In this document: positions 26,862 to 35,912 of the stretch, piece after piece
Numbering within the stretch: the stretch's first letter is position 1
Layout of the letters: each line of letters starts with the position of its first letter
Assembly: GCF_024623065.1 (NCBI RefSeq)
Contig: NZ_JANJZR010000021.1
Coordinates: 1-64,000, forward strand
Direction of reading: 5' to 3'
Source: Bacteroides acidifaciens
GTDB lineage: Bacteria; Bacteroidota; Bacteroidia; Bacteroidales; Bacteroidaceae
DNA length: 64,000 bases
The notes under the pieces: model-generated
The model's input: only the letters and a program-made list of their open reading frames with translations
Database searches by the model: none
Told to the model about the DNA's origin: nothing
Program-made: the position numbers and the translations under genes

Positions 26862-27046
26862 TTTTGGTGTCACTTTTCCGATTCTACGGAAAGAGTGGTG
26901 AAAAGGGAATCAGGTGTAAATCCTGAACAGACCCGCTGCTGTAAGCTCCGCCAAAAGTTTTCCTACAATACTCAAATCCACTGTTCCGCTTTGGAGGAAT
27001 GGGAAGGGCGTCAGGAAAATGGAGTAAGTCAGAAGACCTGCCAAAG
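26862..27046 (+). promoter_or_regulatory. Cobalamin riboswitch
   Basis: The core GGGAATCAGGTGTAAATCC (from 26905) followed by CCGCTGCTGTAAG and the B12 box AGTCAGAAGACCTGCC (27027-27042) are diagnostic of the cobalamin aptamer. TTTTGG and CCAAAG close the P1 stem. It should repress btuB and the genes behind it when B12 is plentiful. Confidence 0.95.
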
Positions 27047-27051
27047 TTGAA

Positions 27052-27096
27052 TTCTTGAAACTTTCCGGGATTGGAGTTTGAAGAGTGCGGTTTTTT
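27052..27096 (+). terminator. Probable expression-platform terminator of the riboswitch
   Basis: TTCTTGAAACT pairs with AGTTTGAAGA (one mismatch) around a 12-base loop; GTGCGG and T6 follow at 27091-27096. It begins 6 bases after P1, fitting transcription control. Confidence 0.55.
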
Positions 27097-27262
27097 ATTC
27101 AAAATACATCTTTGATTGGTGATGTGAAGTTTCAGGAAGGAGGAATATCCCCTTTTTGAGTGTCCCTATTATGCGGGGAGAAGCACGTGTATATGTTTGA
27201 GTGTATGGAAAATTGCATCCTCGCTGTAACCCTATGAAAGTTTATTATTTTAATTAATAAAC

Positions 27263-27268
27263 AGGAGG
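27263..27268 (+). promoter_or_regulatory. Shine-Dalgarno before btuB
   Basis: AGGAGG ends three bases before the ATG at 27272. Such a strong site is unusual in Bacteroides and fixes the start. The leader from the riboswitch to here is about 225 bases. Confidence 0.6.
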
Positions 27269-27271
27269 ATT

Positions 27272-29278
27272 ATGTTCGGGCGGATTTATTTTAGGGTATT
27301 GTGGATAGGATGCTTTCTGAGTATGACTTTATTGTTATCAGCACAAAGCAAACTGGACAGCTTGCATCATCTTAATGAAGTAGTGGTTACTGCCAGAATT
27401 AACAAGGAGGTAATTCCGGTGCAATTTTTATCAGGGGATAAGTTGGAGAAACTGGCGGCGCATTCGGTAGCGGACGCTATACGTTATTTTTCCGGAGTAC
27501 AAATAAAGGATTATGGTGGAATAGGAGGACTGAAGACCGTTAATATCCGAAGTATGGGAACGAATCATGTAGGAGTGTTTTATGACGGCATTGAACTGGG
27601 TAATGCGCAGAATGGAGTGGTTGATTTGGGACGTTTCTCTTTGGATAATATGGAAGCTGTCACTTTATATAATGGTCAGAAAAGTGCCATTTTCCAATCA
27701 GCGAAAGATTTTGGTTCTGCAGGTTCTATTTATCTACAGTCAAGAATACCTGTTTTTCAGGAGAATAGGGCTTATCATGTGAAAGCGACTTTTAAGACGG
27801 GTTCTTTCGGAGTTGTCAATCCCTCTTTGCTTTGGGAACAGAAACTGAGTGAGAATGTGAGTACGTCACTTAGTACTGAATATATGTATACAACCGGAAA
27901 GTATAAATTTACTTATGCGGTGGATGGAGGATATGATACAACGGCAGTACGCCGTAATGGGGATGTCAATGCGCTGCGTGCTGAGGGCGGCTTATATGGC
28001 AAGATAAAAAGTGGTTATTGGCGTACGAAAGCTTATTTTTATAATTCAGAACGTGGATATCCCGGTGCTGTTGTGCGGAATCGTTTCTCACATGAGGATC
28101 GCCAATGGGATACAAATTTCTTTTTCCAGTCTTCTTTCAAAAAAGATTTTGGTGATGTGTACAGTCTGTTGTTGAATGCCAAATACGCATATGATTATCT
28201 GCATTATCTGGCGGATCCCCAAAAGGAGGAGGCTACCATGTATGTAAATAATACATATCGCCAACAGGAAGTTTACTTGTCAATGGCTAACAGGGTTACT
28301 CTTTTTCCTTTTTGGGATATAAATATTTCAGCAGACTACCAATGGAATAAACTGAACGCTAATTTGACTGATTTCCCTTATCCCCGAAGAAATACGGCGT
28401 TGGTAGCGGCAGCTACCTCTTTGCATCTTGAGCGCTTTAAGTTGCAGGCCAGTGTCTTGGGAACTTTTGTAAATGAGAACGTAGCTTCAGATACTACTTC
28501 GGCTGGGAATAAGATGGAATTTACTCCTACCGTTATCACTTCTTATAAACCTTTCAAGAATATTGATTTAAATCTGCGTGCTTTTTACAAACGGATATTT
28601 CGTATGCCGACTTTGAACGATTTGTATTATACATTTATAGGGAATATAAAGCTGAAACCTGAGTATACTAATCAGTATAACGTAGGATTCACTTATCAGA
28701 AATTATCTTCCGGAACCTGGCTGCAAGCACTGAATGTGCAATTGGATGCGTATTATAATGAGGTGGAAAATAAAATAATAGCTACTCCTACCAATAATTT
28801 CTTTCGTTGGACAATGATTAATATGGGACTTGTTAAAATAAAAGGAGTGGATGTCGTTTTGCAAGGACTTTGGAAGTTTGGTAACGATTGGGTATTTGAC
28901 AGCCGGTTATCATATACGTATCAGAAAGCGCAGGATTTTACTGATAAATCGGATAAAGATACGTATGGGGGGCAAATATCGTATATCCCTTGGCATAGTG
29001 GATCGGCTATATTAAATGCGGGATATAAATCATGGGAATTGAATTATAGCTTTGTATATACGGGAGAGCGCTATGATGTTTCGGCCAATACTCCGGAGAA
29101 TTATCGTCTCCCTTGGTATACAAGTGATTTTTCTTTGGCTAAGAAATTCAGTTGGAGAAAGTATGATTTCAAATTGACCTTGGAAGTAAATAATATTTTT
29201 AATCAACAATATGAGGTGGTGAGGTCTTATCCGATGCCCGGAACTAACTTTAAATTCATTTTAAACTTAACGATATGA
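27272..29278 (+). CDS. btuB: TonB-dependent cobalamin receptor BtuB
   Basis: 668 residues with a signal peptide ending near AQS (residue 26). A TonB-box-like LNEVVVTARI comes first, then the plug (IRYFSGVQIKDYGGIGGLKTVNIRS) and a 22-strand-type barrel ending ...FKFILNLTI. The upstream cobalamin riboswitch and the btuG overlap make B12 or other corrinoids the substrate. It imports across the outer membrane in complex with the surface lipoprotein encoded next. Confidence 0.93.
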   Translation: MFGRIYFRVLWIGCFLSMTLLLSAQSKLDSLHHLNEVVVTARINKEVIPVQFLSGDKLEKLAAHSVADAIRYFSGVQIKDYGGIGGLKTVNIRSMGTNHVGVFYDGIELGNAQNGVVDLGRFSLDNMEAVTLYNGQKSAIFQSAKDFGSAGSIYLQSRIPVFQENRAYHVKATFKTGSFGVVNPSLLWEQKLSENVSTSLSTEYMYTTGKYKFTYAVDGGYDTTAVRRNGDVNALRAEGGLYGKIKSGYWRTKAYFYNSERGYPGAVVRNRFSHEDRQWDTNFFFQSSFKKDFGDVYSLLLNAKYAYDYLHYLADPQKEEATMYVNNTYRQQEVYLSMANRVTLFPFWDINISADYQWNKLNANLTDFPYPRRNTALVAAATSLHLERFKLQASVLGTFVNENVASDTTSAGNKMEFTPTVITSYKPFKNIDLNLRAFYKRIFRMPTLNDLYYTFIGNIKLKPEYTNQYNVGFTYQKLSSGTWLQALNVQLDAYYNEVENKIIATPTNNFFRWTMINMGLVKIKGVDVVLQGLWKFGNDWVFDSRLSYTYQKAQDFTDKSDKDTYGGQISYIPWHSGSAILNAGYKSWELNYSFVYTGERYDVSANTPENYRLPWYTSDFSLAKKFSWRKYDFKLTLEVNNIFNQQYEVVRSYPMPGTNFKFILNLTI

Positions 29279-30435
29279 TTGTGAATAATATTCTTTCGCG
29301 TGCCTTGCTTGGTATATTAACAGGTTGTTGTTTGCTGGCTTGTCGGGACGAGCTTCCGGTTCTACCTTCTGACGAAATAGACGTTGGCAAGGGAGCTTTA
29401 GGGAGCGTCAGCATTAAAGGAATGTATCTTCTCAATGAAGGAAATATGGGAAGTAATAAGTGTACGCTTGATTTTTATGACAGTACTACCGGTAAGTATC
29501 ATCGTAATATTTATGCCGAGCGAAATCCGTCCGTAGTGAAAGAACTGGGGGATGTTGGAAATGATTTGCAGATTTATGGAGATAAGCTGTATGCTGTAAT
29601 CAATTGCTCGAATTTTATAGAGGTGATGGATGTGGAAACGGCACAGCATCTGGGGCAAATAAATGTGATAAATTGCCGGTATATCACTTTTAATGACGGA
29701 AAGGCTTATGTAAGTTCTTATGCAGGTCCTGTCGGAATAGATCCCAATGCGCGTCCGGGAAAAGTGGTTGAGGTGGATACGACAAGTTTGGCTGTAACCC
29801 GTGAAGTGGTAGTCGGCTATCAACCGGAAGAAATGGTAATAAAGGACGGGAAACTTTATGTTGCCAATTCCGGCGGTTATCGTTTCCCGGATTATGACCG
29901 GACGGTATCGGTGATTGACTTGAAGACCTTTCAAGTTATTAAAACAATTGATGTAGCTATAAATCTTCACCGTATGAAGTTGGATAGATACGGACGTATA
30001 TATGTGAGTTCGAGAGGAGATTATTATGGAACGGGATCGGATGTTTTTATTATAGATACTCAGACAGATCGTGTGACAGGAAATTTGGGAGTTGCTGCCA
30101 GTGAAATGTGCTTGAGTGGAGATTCGATTTATATGACAAGTGTAGAATGGAGCTATGTGACGGAAAGTAATACTATTACTTACGCTCTCTATGACGTGAA
30201 ACAAAATAAAATAGTATCCCGCAATTTTATTACTGATGGGACTGAAACTGAAATAACAATTCCGTATGGAATAGCTGTAAATCCCGAGACCAAAGAAATA
30301 TTTGTAACGGATGCGAAAAGTTATGTTGTACCCGGGTATCTTTACTGTTTCAGTCCTGAAGGAAAGAAAAGATGGAAAGTCAGGGCGGGGGATATACCGG
30401 CTCATTTTGCTTTTACAACGAAAACATTTCAATAA
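29275..30435 (+). CDS. btuG: BtuG-type surface cobalamin-binding lipoprotein
   Basis: 386 residues, start overlapping btuB by 4 bases. Lipobox LTGCCLLAC gives a lipid anchor. The mature protein is a YVTN-type seven-bladed propeller: repeated blades such as VVGYQPEEMVIKDGKLYVAN and LHRMKLDRYGRIYVSS. The first blade has YLLNEGNMGSNKCTLDFYD. BtuG proteins cap BtuB on the cell surface and bind B12 with extreme affinity. The assignment follows from fold and position. Confidence 0.85.
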   Translation: MIVNNILSRALLGILTGCCLLACRDELPVLPSDEIDVGKGALGSVSIKGMYLLNEGNMGSNKCTLDFYDSTTGKYHRNIYAERNPSVVKELGDVGNDLQIYGDKLYAVINCSNFIEVMDVETAQHLGQINVINCRYITFNDGKAYVSSYAGPVGIDPNARPGKVVEVDTTSLAVTREVVVGYQPEEMVIKDGKLYVANSGGYRFPDYDRTVSVIDLKTFQVIKTIDVAINLHRMKLDRYGRIYVSSRGDYYGTGSDVFIIDTQTDRVTGNLGVAASEMCLSGDSIYMTSVEWSYVTESNTITYALYDVKQNKIVSRNFITDGTETEITIPYGIAVNPETKEIFVTDAKSYVVPGYLYCFSPEGKKRWKVRAGDIPAHFAFTTKTFQ

Positions 30436-30451
30436 CTAATAATAACTAATA

Positions 30452-31768
30452 ATGAATAAAATGGATAGGAAAGTTTTAAGACTGGCATTTGTCATTGCGG
30501 TTTCTTTGTTTGTAGGAACTGTATTCACGGGATGTAATGATGGAGAAGATGCTTACCTACTGAAAAAGGAAGACATCCATGTGTCGCAACCGGAGGGTGG
30601 CTTTGCGGTTGTTGTTGATCAACTGTTGAAGGTACGGGTTGAAAGTGAGTCGGATGAAGGGATTTCTTATTTATGGCTGCTGGACGGCAGTGAAATTGCC
30701 CGGACAAAGGATTTGGAGTATATGTTTGAAGAGGTAGGAGAATATGAACTGATTTTGCGTGCGTCACAAGGTGAGAATCATTATGATTATCTCTTTACGG
30801 TCACAGTAACTTTTGATAATATCGAACCGGACCTTGAAGGAGCGACGGCTTATATCACTAAGGTTTTTGATTTTGTTCCGGCTGTGGGACAATTTACTAA
30901 TGCATTGCCGGAATATGAAGAGGGAGATACTCAAGAGGTTATGAACGAAAAAGTATTAGCTGCTATCGGTAATAATGAAAGGGGGATGATTTCGTTGGGA
31001 GGATTTGGAGGATATGTCGTAGTAGGTTTTGACCATACAATAACTAATGTTACCGGAAAACGTGATTTCCGGGTACTTGGCAATGCTTTTTATTCTGCGG
31101 CCAATCCGGATCCTGATGCACCGGAGGGAGGAAGTTGTGAGCCGGGAGTGATCATGGTGGCTTATGATAAAAATCAGAATGGTATGCCGGATGAGGACGA
31201 ATGGTATGAGATTGCCGGTAGTGCTCATGAAGACGCTGCATTGGAATTATGGTATGACAAGGCTGTAGCTGCGGGAAATGATGTGAAGACTTATCGAAAC
31301 TATGAAATCACCTATTATCGTCCGGAAAAAGAACCGGAAACTTCGGAAGAAAGAGAAAAATATATCCGGTGGGAAGATAACCAGGGAAATTCGGGTTATA
31401 AAGTAAAAAATAGATTTCATAATCAGTGCTATTTCCCGGAATGGATAAAAGAGGATAAGATAATATTTAATGGGACTTGTTTACCTCAAAATGCTGTTGA
31501 TGAAAGTGGAAAAGGTAGTTATTTTGTTTTGTATAAATTTCGTTATGGGTATGCTGATAATGAGAAGAATGCCATGGATGAGTCTGCTATTGATATAGAT
31601 TGGGCGGTAAATTCAAAAGGTCAGAAGGTACATTTGCCGGGAATTGATTTCATAAAGATATATACCGGTGTCAATCAGGAAAGCGGTTGGTTAGGTGAAT
31701 GCTCCACTGAGATATCAGGGATTGAGGATTTGCATGTTTTAGGAGTTGATATCGATACCCGCAAATAA
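30452..31768 (+). CDS. PKD-like surface lipoprotein of the cobalamin locus
   Basis: 438 residues with lipobox FTGC (about Cys27). An N-terminal Ig/PKD-like domain (residues about 45-130: YLWLLDGSEIARTKDLEYMF) is followed by a ~300-residue domain starting YITKVFDFVPAVGQF. The latter contains a calcium-loop-like DKNQNGMPDEDE. Its function is not known to me; Bacteroides cobalamin loci carry several accessory B12-binding lipoproteins (such as BtuH), and this could be one. 16 bases after btuG, so riboswitch-controlled. Confidence 0.65.
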   Translation: MNKMDRKVLRLAFVIAVSLFVGTVFTGCNDGEDAYLLKKEDIHVSQPEGGFAVVVDQLLKVRVESESDEGISYLWLLDGSEIARTKDLEYMFEEVGEYELILRASQGENHYDYLFTVTVTFDNIEPDLEGATAYITKVFDFVPAVGQFTNALPEYEEGDTQEVMNEKVLAAIGNNERGMISLGGFGGYVVVGFDHTITNVTGKRDFRVLGNAFYSAANPDPDAPEGGSCEPGVIMVAYDKNQNGMPDEDEWYEIAGSAHEDAALELWYDKAVAAGNDVKTYRNYEITYYRPEKEPETSEEREKYIRWEDNQGNSGYKVKNRFHNQCYFPEWIKEDKIIFNGTCLPQNAVDESGKGSYFVLYKFRYGYADNEKNAMDESAIDIDWAVNSKGQKVHLPGIDFIKIYTGVNQESGWLGECSTEISGIEDLHVLGVDIDTRK

Positions 31769-31793
31769 GTTCAGAAATAATTGATAATTTGAA

Positions 31794-33098
31794 ATGAAAA
31801 AGCATTTGGTATTGGCAATTGTTGCCTTGGGGCTGTTTTTTACAGCATGTGATGAGGAGGAAAGTCTGAACTCATCTGTATGGATAGGGAGTGAATCGGA
31901 AAGTAATGTGATTGCTCAGTTAGATACATTGTATCTGGATGCTCGGGTTGAAAATCTGCCTGGAGTGGTGAATTTTGTATGGACAGTAGACGGAAAGGAA
32001 GTTTCAACCGCTTCAACATATAAATTTTCGCAGCCTAAGACTGGAGAATATGTTATAGGGCTGGCGGTGTCGGATGATAAGGGAGAAAACCTTCAAACGA
32101 CTATGACAGCCAAGGTGGAAGGTCGGTTTGGCAAAGGCGCCTTTATCTTGAATGAAGGAAATATGGGGAATGAAACCGGAACCTTGACCTTTGTGGATTC
32201 AAAAGGCATAGCGGTAGATAGTGCATATTATCGGGTAAATCAAACTTTACTTGGTAATGTCTGCCAAGATCTGTTTATCAGTGATAATAAGATGTATATA
32301 CTTTCTCAAAATGGATCCAAAAATGGTGGTGAAGGGCTGCTGACTATTGCGAATGCTACTAGTCTGGAGAAAGAAAAGGTTTATGATAATACTACTTTGT
32401 CCTGGCCGTCCAATTTGGCTGTAGTCGGAGAGACTCTTTATATTCGTGATAATAATGGAGTCTATATGCTGGATACTTCCACCGAAGTTCTGACTTTTGT
32501 TGAGGGGACGAAAGGTGCTTTGAAAAAACGTATGGCTGTGGTTGGAGACAAAACATTTGTGATGGGCAATAAGCGACTTTTTGTTATTCAAGACGGGGCT
32601 GTTATACATACTGTTCCTTTTGAAAGTGCTTTATCCGGTGTTGCTAAAGCGTATGATGGGAATTTGTGGGTTTCATGTACAAAGCCTGCGAGTATTATAA
32701 AAGTCAGTCCGGTTGATTATAAGATTATTGATTCTCATACTTTGAATGTCAGTATTGGTGCCGGGTGGGGAGTTGCCCCTGCGTTTTCTGCTAAAGATGA
32801 TATTATTTATTTCAGTAATGCCGGCTTTAAACTATACCGACATATTTTTTCTCAGAATAAGACGGAAGAAGTTGCTGATATAAAAGAGTTTGTGGAGGAT
32901 GCAGGGATCTATTATAACAGTTTGGGCGTTGATCCGGTGAGCGGGGAAGTTTATTTTGCCACTCTGAAAGGATATGCGGATTATAAAACCAATGATATTG
33001 CTATTTTGGATTTCAATAAAACACCGGCTTTACAGTTTGATATAAAAAATAAGAATAGTTTCCCTGCGGGCGTTTTCTTTACGGAGAATTTTAAGTGA
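31794..33098 (+). CDS. PKD plus BtuG-like propeller lipoprotein
   Basis: 434 residues; lipobox FFTAC (Cys19). Residues about 35-105 form a PKD-like domain (FVWTVDGKEVSTASTYKFSQ). From residue ~115 a propeller starts with GAFILNEGNMGNETGTLTF, closely matching the BtuG first blade (YLLNEGNMGSNKCTLDF), and runs to the C terminus (DUF5074-like). It thus joins the domain of the gene before it with that of btuG. A second B12-capturing surface protein is the natural inference. Last gene of the operon. Confidence 0.7.
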   Translation: MKKHLVLAIVALGLFFTACDEEESLNSSVWIGSESESNVIAQLDTLYLDARVENLPGVVNFVWTVDGKEVSTASTYKFSQPKTGEYVIGLAVSDDKGENLQTTMTAKVEGRFGKGAFILNEGNMGNETGTLTFVDSKGIAVDSAYYRVNQTLLGNVCQDLFISDNKMYILSQNGSKNGGEGLLTIANATSLEKEKVYDNTTLSWPSNLAVVGETLYIRDNNGVYMLDTSTEVLTFVEGTKGALKKRMAVVGDKTFVMGNKRLFVIQDGAVIHTVPFESALSGVAKAYDGNLWVSCTKPASIIKVSPVDYKIIDSHTLNVSIGAGWGVAPAFSAKDDIIYFSNAGFKLYRHIFSQNKTEEVADIKEFVEDAGIYYNSLGVDPVSGEVYFATLKGYADYKTNDIAILDFNKTPALQFDIKNKNSFPAGVFFTENFK

Positions 33099-33222
33099 TC
33101 ATGAGTTTCTAATTTCTAGTCACTTCCAGGAATTATCTGTATTATCCCCAAAAGGGAAGAAGATTCATTGTTACTTTCAAATATAACTTTTGTCTGATGA
33201 TGTAGGTTTTAGAAAAAAATCG

Positions 33223-33230
33223 TATGTTTG
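33223..33230 (+). promoter_or_regulatory. -7 element for the cytidylate-kinase-like gene
   Basis: TATGTTTG, 28 bases before ATG 33258; the longer frame from 33228 would begin inside it. Confidence 0.5.
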
Positions 33231-33257
33231 CTATCAAACCATAAAACAAAATGTACT

Positions 33258-33893
33258 ATGAGCGGTAATTATGTAATTAACATCGGTCGACAATTGGGTA
33301 GCGGCGGCAAGGAAATCGGAGAGAAGTTGGCAGCTCGTTTGGGAATCGACTTCTACGATAAGGAACTGATTAATCTGGCTTCCGAGGAAAGCGGCCTGTG
33401 TAAGGAATTCTTTGAAAAAGCGGATGAGAAAGCTTCGCAAGGTATAATTGGCGGATTGTTCGGCATGCGTTTCCCTTTTATCAGTGAAGGAGCTATGCCA
33501 TGCACTAATTGTTTGAGCAATGATGCTCTGTTTAAAGTGCAGAGTGATGTCATCCGTCGTTTGGCGGCAGAGAAGTCCTGTGTGTTTGTAGGGCGTTGCG
33601 CAGATTATATCTTGCGCGAGCATCCCCGTTGCGCGAATATCTTTATTTCGGCTTCGAAGGAAGACCGTATTGAAAGGGTTTGCCGGATTCATCAGGTGAA
33701 TGAAGAGGCTGCGGAAGAGATTATCGAAAAAGCAGACAAGAGACGTTCGGAATACTATAATTATTATAGCTATAAGACTTGGGGGGCAGCAGCTACTTAC
33801 CATCTGTGCGTGGATTCCTCTTCTTTGGGTGTGGAAGAAACCGTGCGGTTTGTGGAAGAGTTTGTGGTGAAGAGATTGAAGTTGAGAGTATAA
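33258..33893 (+). CDS. Cytidylate kinase-like protein
   Basis: 211 residues from ATG 33258. The P-loop is RQLGSGGKEIGEKLAARLG, followed by FYDKELI, a VGRCADYIL segment and the lid RRSEYYNYYSYKTWG. The family (cytidylate-kinase-like, PF13189) is found across Bacteroidetes; its substrate is not established and the true cmk is usually elsewhere. A Cys pair (CTNC) lies in the NMP-binding region. Cytoplasmic, single gene ending at 33915-33954. Confidence 0.8.
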   Translation: MSGNYVINIGRQLGSGGKEIGEKLAARLGIDFYDKELINLASEESGLCKEFFEKADEKASQGIIGGLFGMRFPFISEGAMPCTNCLSNDALFKVQSDVIRRLAAEKSCVFVGRCADYILREHPRCANIFISASKEDRIERVCRIHQVNEEAAEEIIEKADKRRSEYYNYYSYKTWGAAATYHLCVDSSSLGVEETVRFVEEFVVKRLKLRV

Positions 33894-33914
33894 AACGGGT
33901 ATAAGTAAAATAAA

Positions 33915-33954
33915 TAAAGCCGGTATATTCTGTTGAAGGATATAGCCGGCTTTA
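33915..33954. terminator. Bidirectional intrinsic terminator
   Basis: AAAGCCGGTATAT pairs with ATATAGCCGGCTTT (one bulge), between two converging genes. Confidence 0.8.
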
Positions 33955-33976
33955 CTGTTTATATGCTAAGCTGGAT

Positions 33977-35641
33977 TTACATCATCGCCAATAATATCAT
34001 CTGTCCCGTCAGAATACGGAGGAACATGGATAATGGATAAACAGTAGAATATCCTACTGCGGGAGCGTCGCTTGAAGTTACCTGGTTGGAATAAGCCAAT
34101 GCGGGTGGGTCGGTGTTGCTACCGGCTATCAATCCCATCAGTGTGAAGTAGTTCACTTTATAATATAATCTCGCAACCGCACCGATGATAAGCAACGGGA
34201 TAACTGTGATTAGGAAACCGCAACCTACGTAAAGCAAACCGTCACCTTCAACCACTGTATGTACGAAGTTGGCTCCGGCATCTATACCCACACTCGCAAG
34301 GAAGAGCACGATACCGATTTCGCGAAGCATCAGGTTGGCACTCATTGTCGTATAAGTCACCAAGTGGAACTTATGTCCGAAGCGGCCGATAAGAATAGCT
34401 ACTACCAGCGGTCCGCCTGCCAAACCAAGTTTCAAAGGAGTAGGCATACCTGGGAAAGCGATAGGTAGGCTACCAAGCAGGATTCCCAAGAAGATACCGA
34501 CGAAGATAGTAATGATGTTCGGTGTGTCTAGGCGTTTCAACTGGTTTCCCAGTGCCCTTGCTACACGTTCTACGGCGTCTTCTTGTCCTACTACCATCAC
34601 GCGGTCGCCCACTTGCAATACCAGATGCGGGTCGGCAAACAGATCCATACCGGAACGGTTGACACGTGTGATATTCACACCATACATACTACGGAAATGC
34701 ATCGAACCGAGCGTCTTTCCGTTTATTTCCGGCTTGGTCACCAGTATACGGCGTGATACCATCGGCAAGTCTTGTTTCTCCCAATCGATATTCACTTCTT
34801 TACCGATGAAAACAGTGATAGCGGCAGCATCATCTTCTGAGCAAACGATATACAACTGATCGCCCACATTGAAGATCGTGTTATGGTCGGGGATACTGAC
34901 ATGTCCCTCATGACGGATACGCGAACATACAAACTGACGTCCAAGGAAGTCTTTTACTTCAATCAGAGTTTTTCCGTTGATAGACTCGTTACGCACCTCC
35001 AGACTCAGCATATGTGGCATCAGATGGACATCTCCGCTTTGTGCCTTCAGACTCTCTTCCTCTTTTGCCATGTTGACACGGAAGATATAGCGGATAGCGA
35101 TGATAGAGCCAATAATGCCTACCACACCGAGCGGATAAGCACAGGCATATCCCAACGCTATCTGCGGACCGTTGTAGCTCAACTGGTTCAACGCTTCATT
35201 GGCAGCACCGAGACCCGGAGTGTTTGTTACAGCTCCATAGAGGATACCCACCATCATCGGTAATTCAATACGACCGTCCCAAAGGAAATAAAGTCCCAAT
35301 GCAACAGCTATGTTCAACACTACGATGCCTACAGCCAACAGGTTTAATGTCATTCCTCCCTTTTTGAAAGAAGAGAAGAAAGACGGCCCCACCTGAAGAC
35401 CGATACAGAATACGAACAAAATCAATCCGAACTCACGGATGAAATGTAGGATGTGTGTATCGGCAGTGAAGCCGAAGTGTCCCATCAGGATGCCGGCAAA
35501 CAAAACAAAAGTGACGCCCAACGATACTCCGAATATCTTTATCTTACCAAGATATACACCCATCGCCACTACGAATGCGTAGAGGAACACGATATGTGCC
35601 ACGGAACTGGGGTCCCATAATAAACTTTGTAACCAATCCAT
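33977..35641 (-). CDS. AspT/YidE/YbjL-family transporter
   Basis: 554 residues. Two sets of about five to six membrane helices flank two RCK_C (TrkA-C) domains at about residues 205-290 and 295-375 ([32 protein letters not shown]). The duplicated helices carry GLQVGPSFF and [12 protein letters not shown], and [16 protein letters not shown] versus [16 protein letters not shown], the hallmark repeat of this antiporter family. Substrates in relatives are aspartate/alanine or dicarboxylates; here unknown. A full minus-strand promoter lies at 35682-35713. Confidence 0.9.
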   Translation of the reverse strand: MDWLQSLLWDPSSVAHIVFLYAFVVAMGVYLGKIKIFGVSLGVTFVLFAGILMGHFGFTADTHILHFIREFGLILFVFCIGLQVGPSFFSSFKKGGMTLNLLAVGIVVLNIAVALGLYFLWDGRIELPMMVGILYGAVTNTPGLGAANEALNQLSYNGPQIALGYACAYPLGVVGIIGSIIAIRYIFRVNMAKEEESLKAQSGDVHLMPHMLSLEVRNESINGKTLIEVKDFLGRQFVCSRIRHEGHVSIPDHNTIFNVGDQLYIVCSEDDAAAITVFIGKEVNIDWEKQDLPMVSRRILVTKPEINGKTLGSMHFRSMYGVNITRVNRSGMDLFADPHLVLQVGDRVMVVGQEDAVERVARALGNQLKRLDTPNIITIFVGIFLGILLGSLPIAFPGMPTPLKLGLAGGPLVVAILIGRFGHKFHLVTYTTMSANLMLREIGIVLFLASVGIDAGANFVHTVVEGDGLLYVGCGFLITVIPLLIIGAVARLYYKVNYFTLMGLIAGSNTDPPALAYSNQVTSSDAPAVGYSTVYPLSMFLRILTGQMILLAMM

Positions 35642-35681
35642 AACTATAGTAGTTTTTATAATGTCTTTTTGAAAACGGGTG

Positions 35682-35713
35682 CAAAATTAGTCATAACATT
35701 GGAGCTAATCAAA
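35682..35713 (-). promoter_or_regulatory. Promoter of the AspT/YidE transporter
   Basis: On the minus strand TTTG (35710-35713), 20-base spacer, TAATTTTG (35682-35689). Confidence 0.65.
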
Positions 35714-35824
35714 TAAAAGGAGAACTAAAAATCGCACAAAAGAAGAATTTCCATACGGATTCTATACAGGACGGAGAGGTGTGCGAATTTTCTATAAAAA
35801 GAAGTTTTGTTTGAACTTATTAAT

Positions 35825-35832
35825 TATATTTG
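35825..35832 (+). promoter_or_regulatory. -7 element for mutA-mutB
   Basis: TATATTTG, about 80 bases upstream of mutA. TTTG copies at 35806 and 35810 are closer than usual. I see no cobalamin riboswitch in this leader. Confidence 0.45.
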
Positions 35833-35912
35833 CAAATCGAACAACAGACATTTGGAAAGAGACAGATAAAAATAAAGACAATATTAATTCTTGTTTTAAT
35901 TTTAGATAAACT

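Noticed and set aside
29398..30432. 344-residue leftward frame
   Set aside because: Fully antisense to the btuG-type gene, whose propeller repeats are clear; the antisense frame is a codon-bias shadow.
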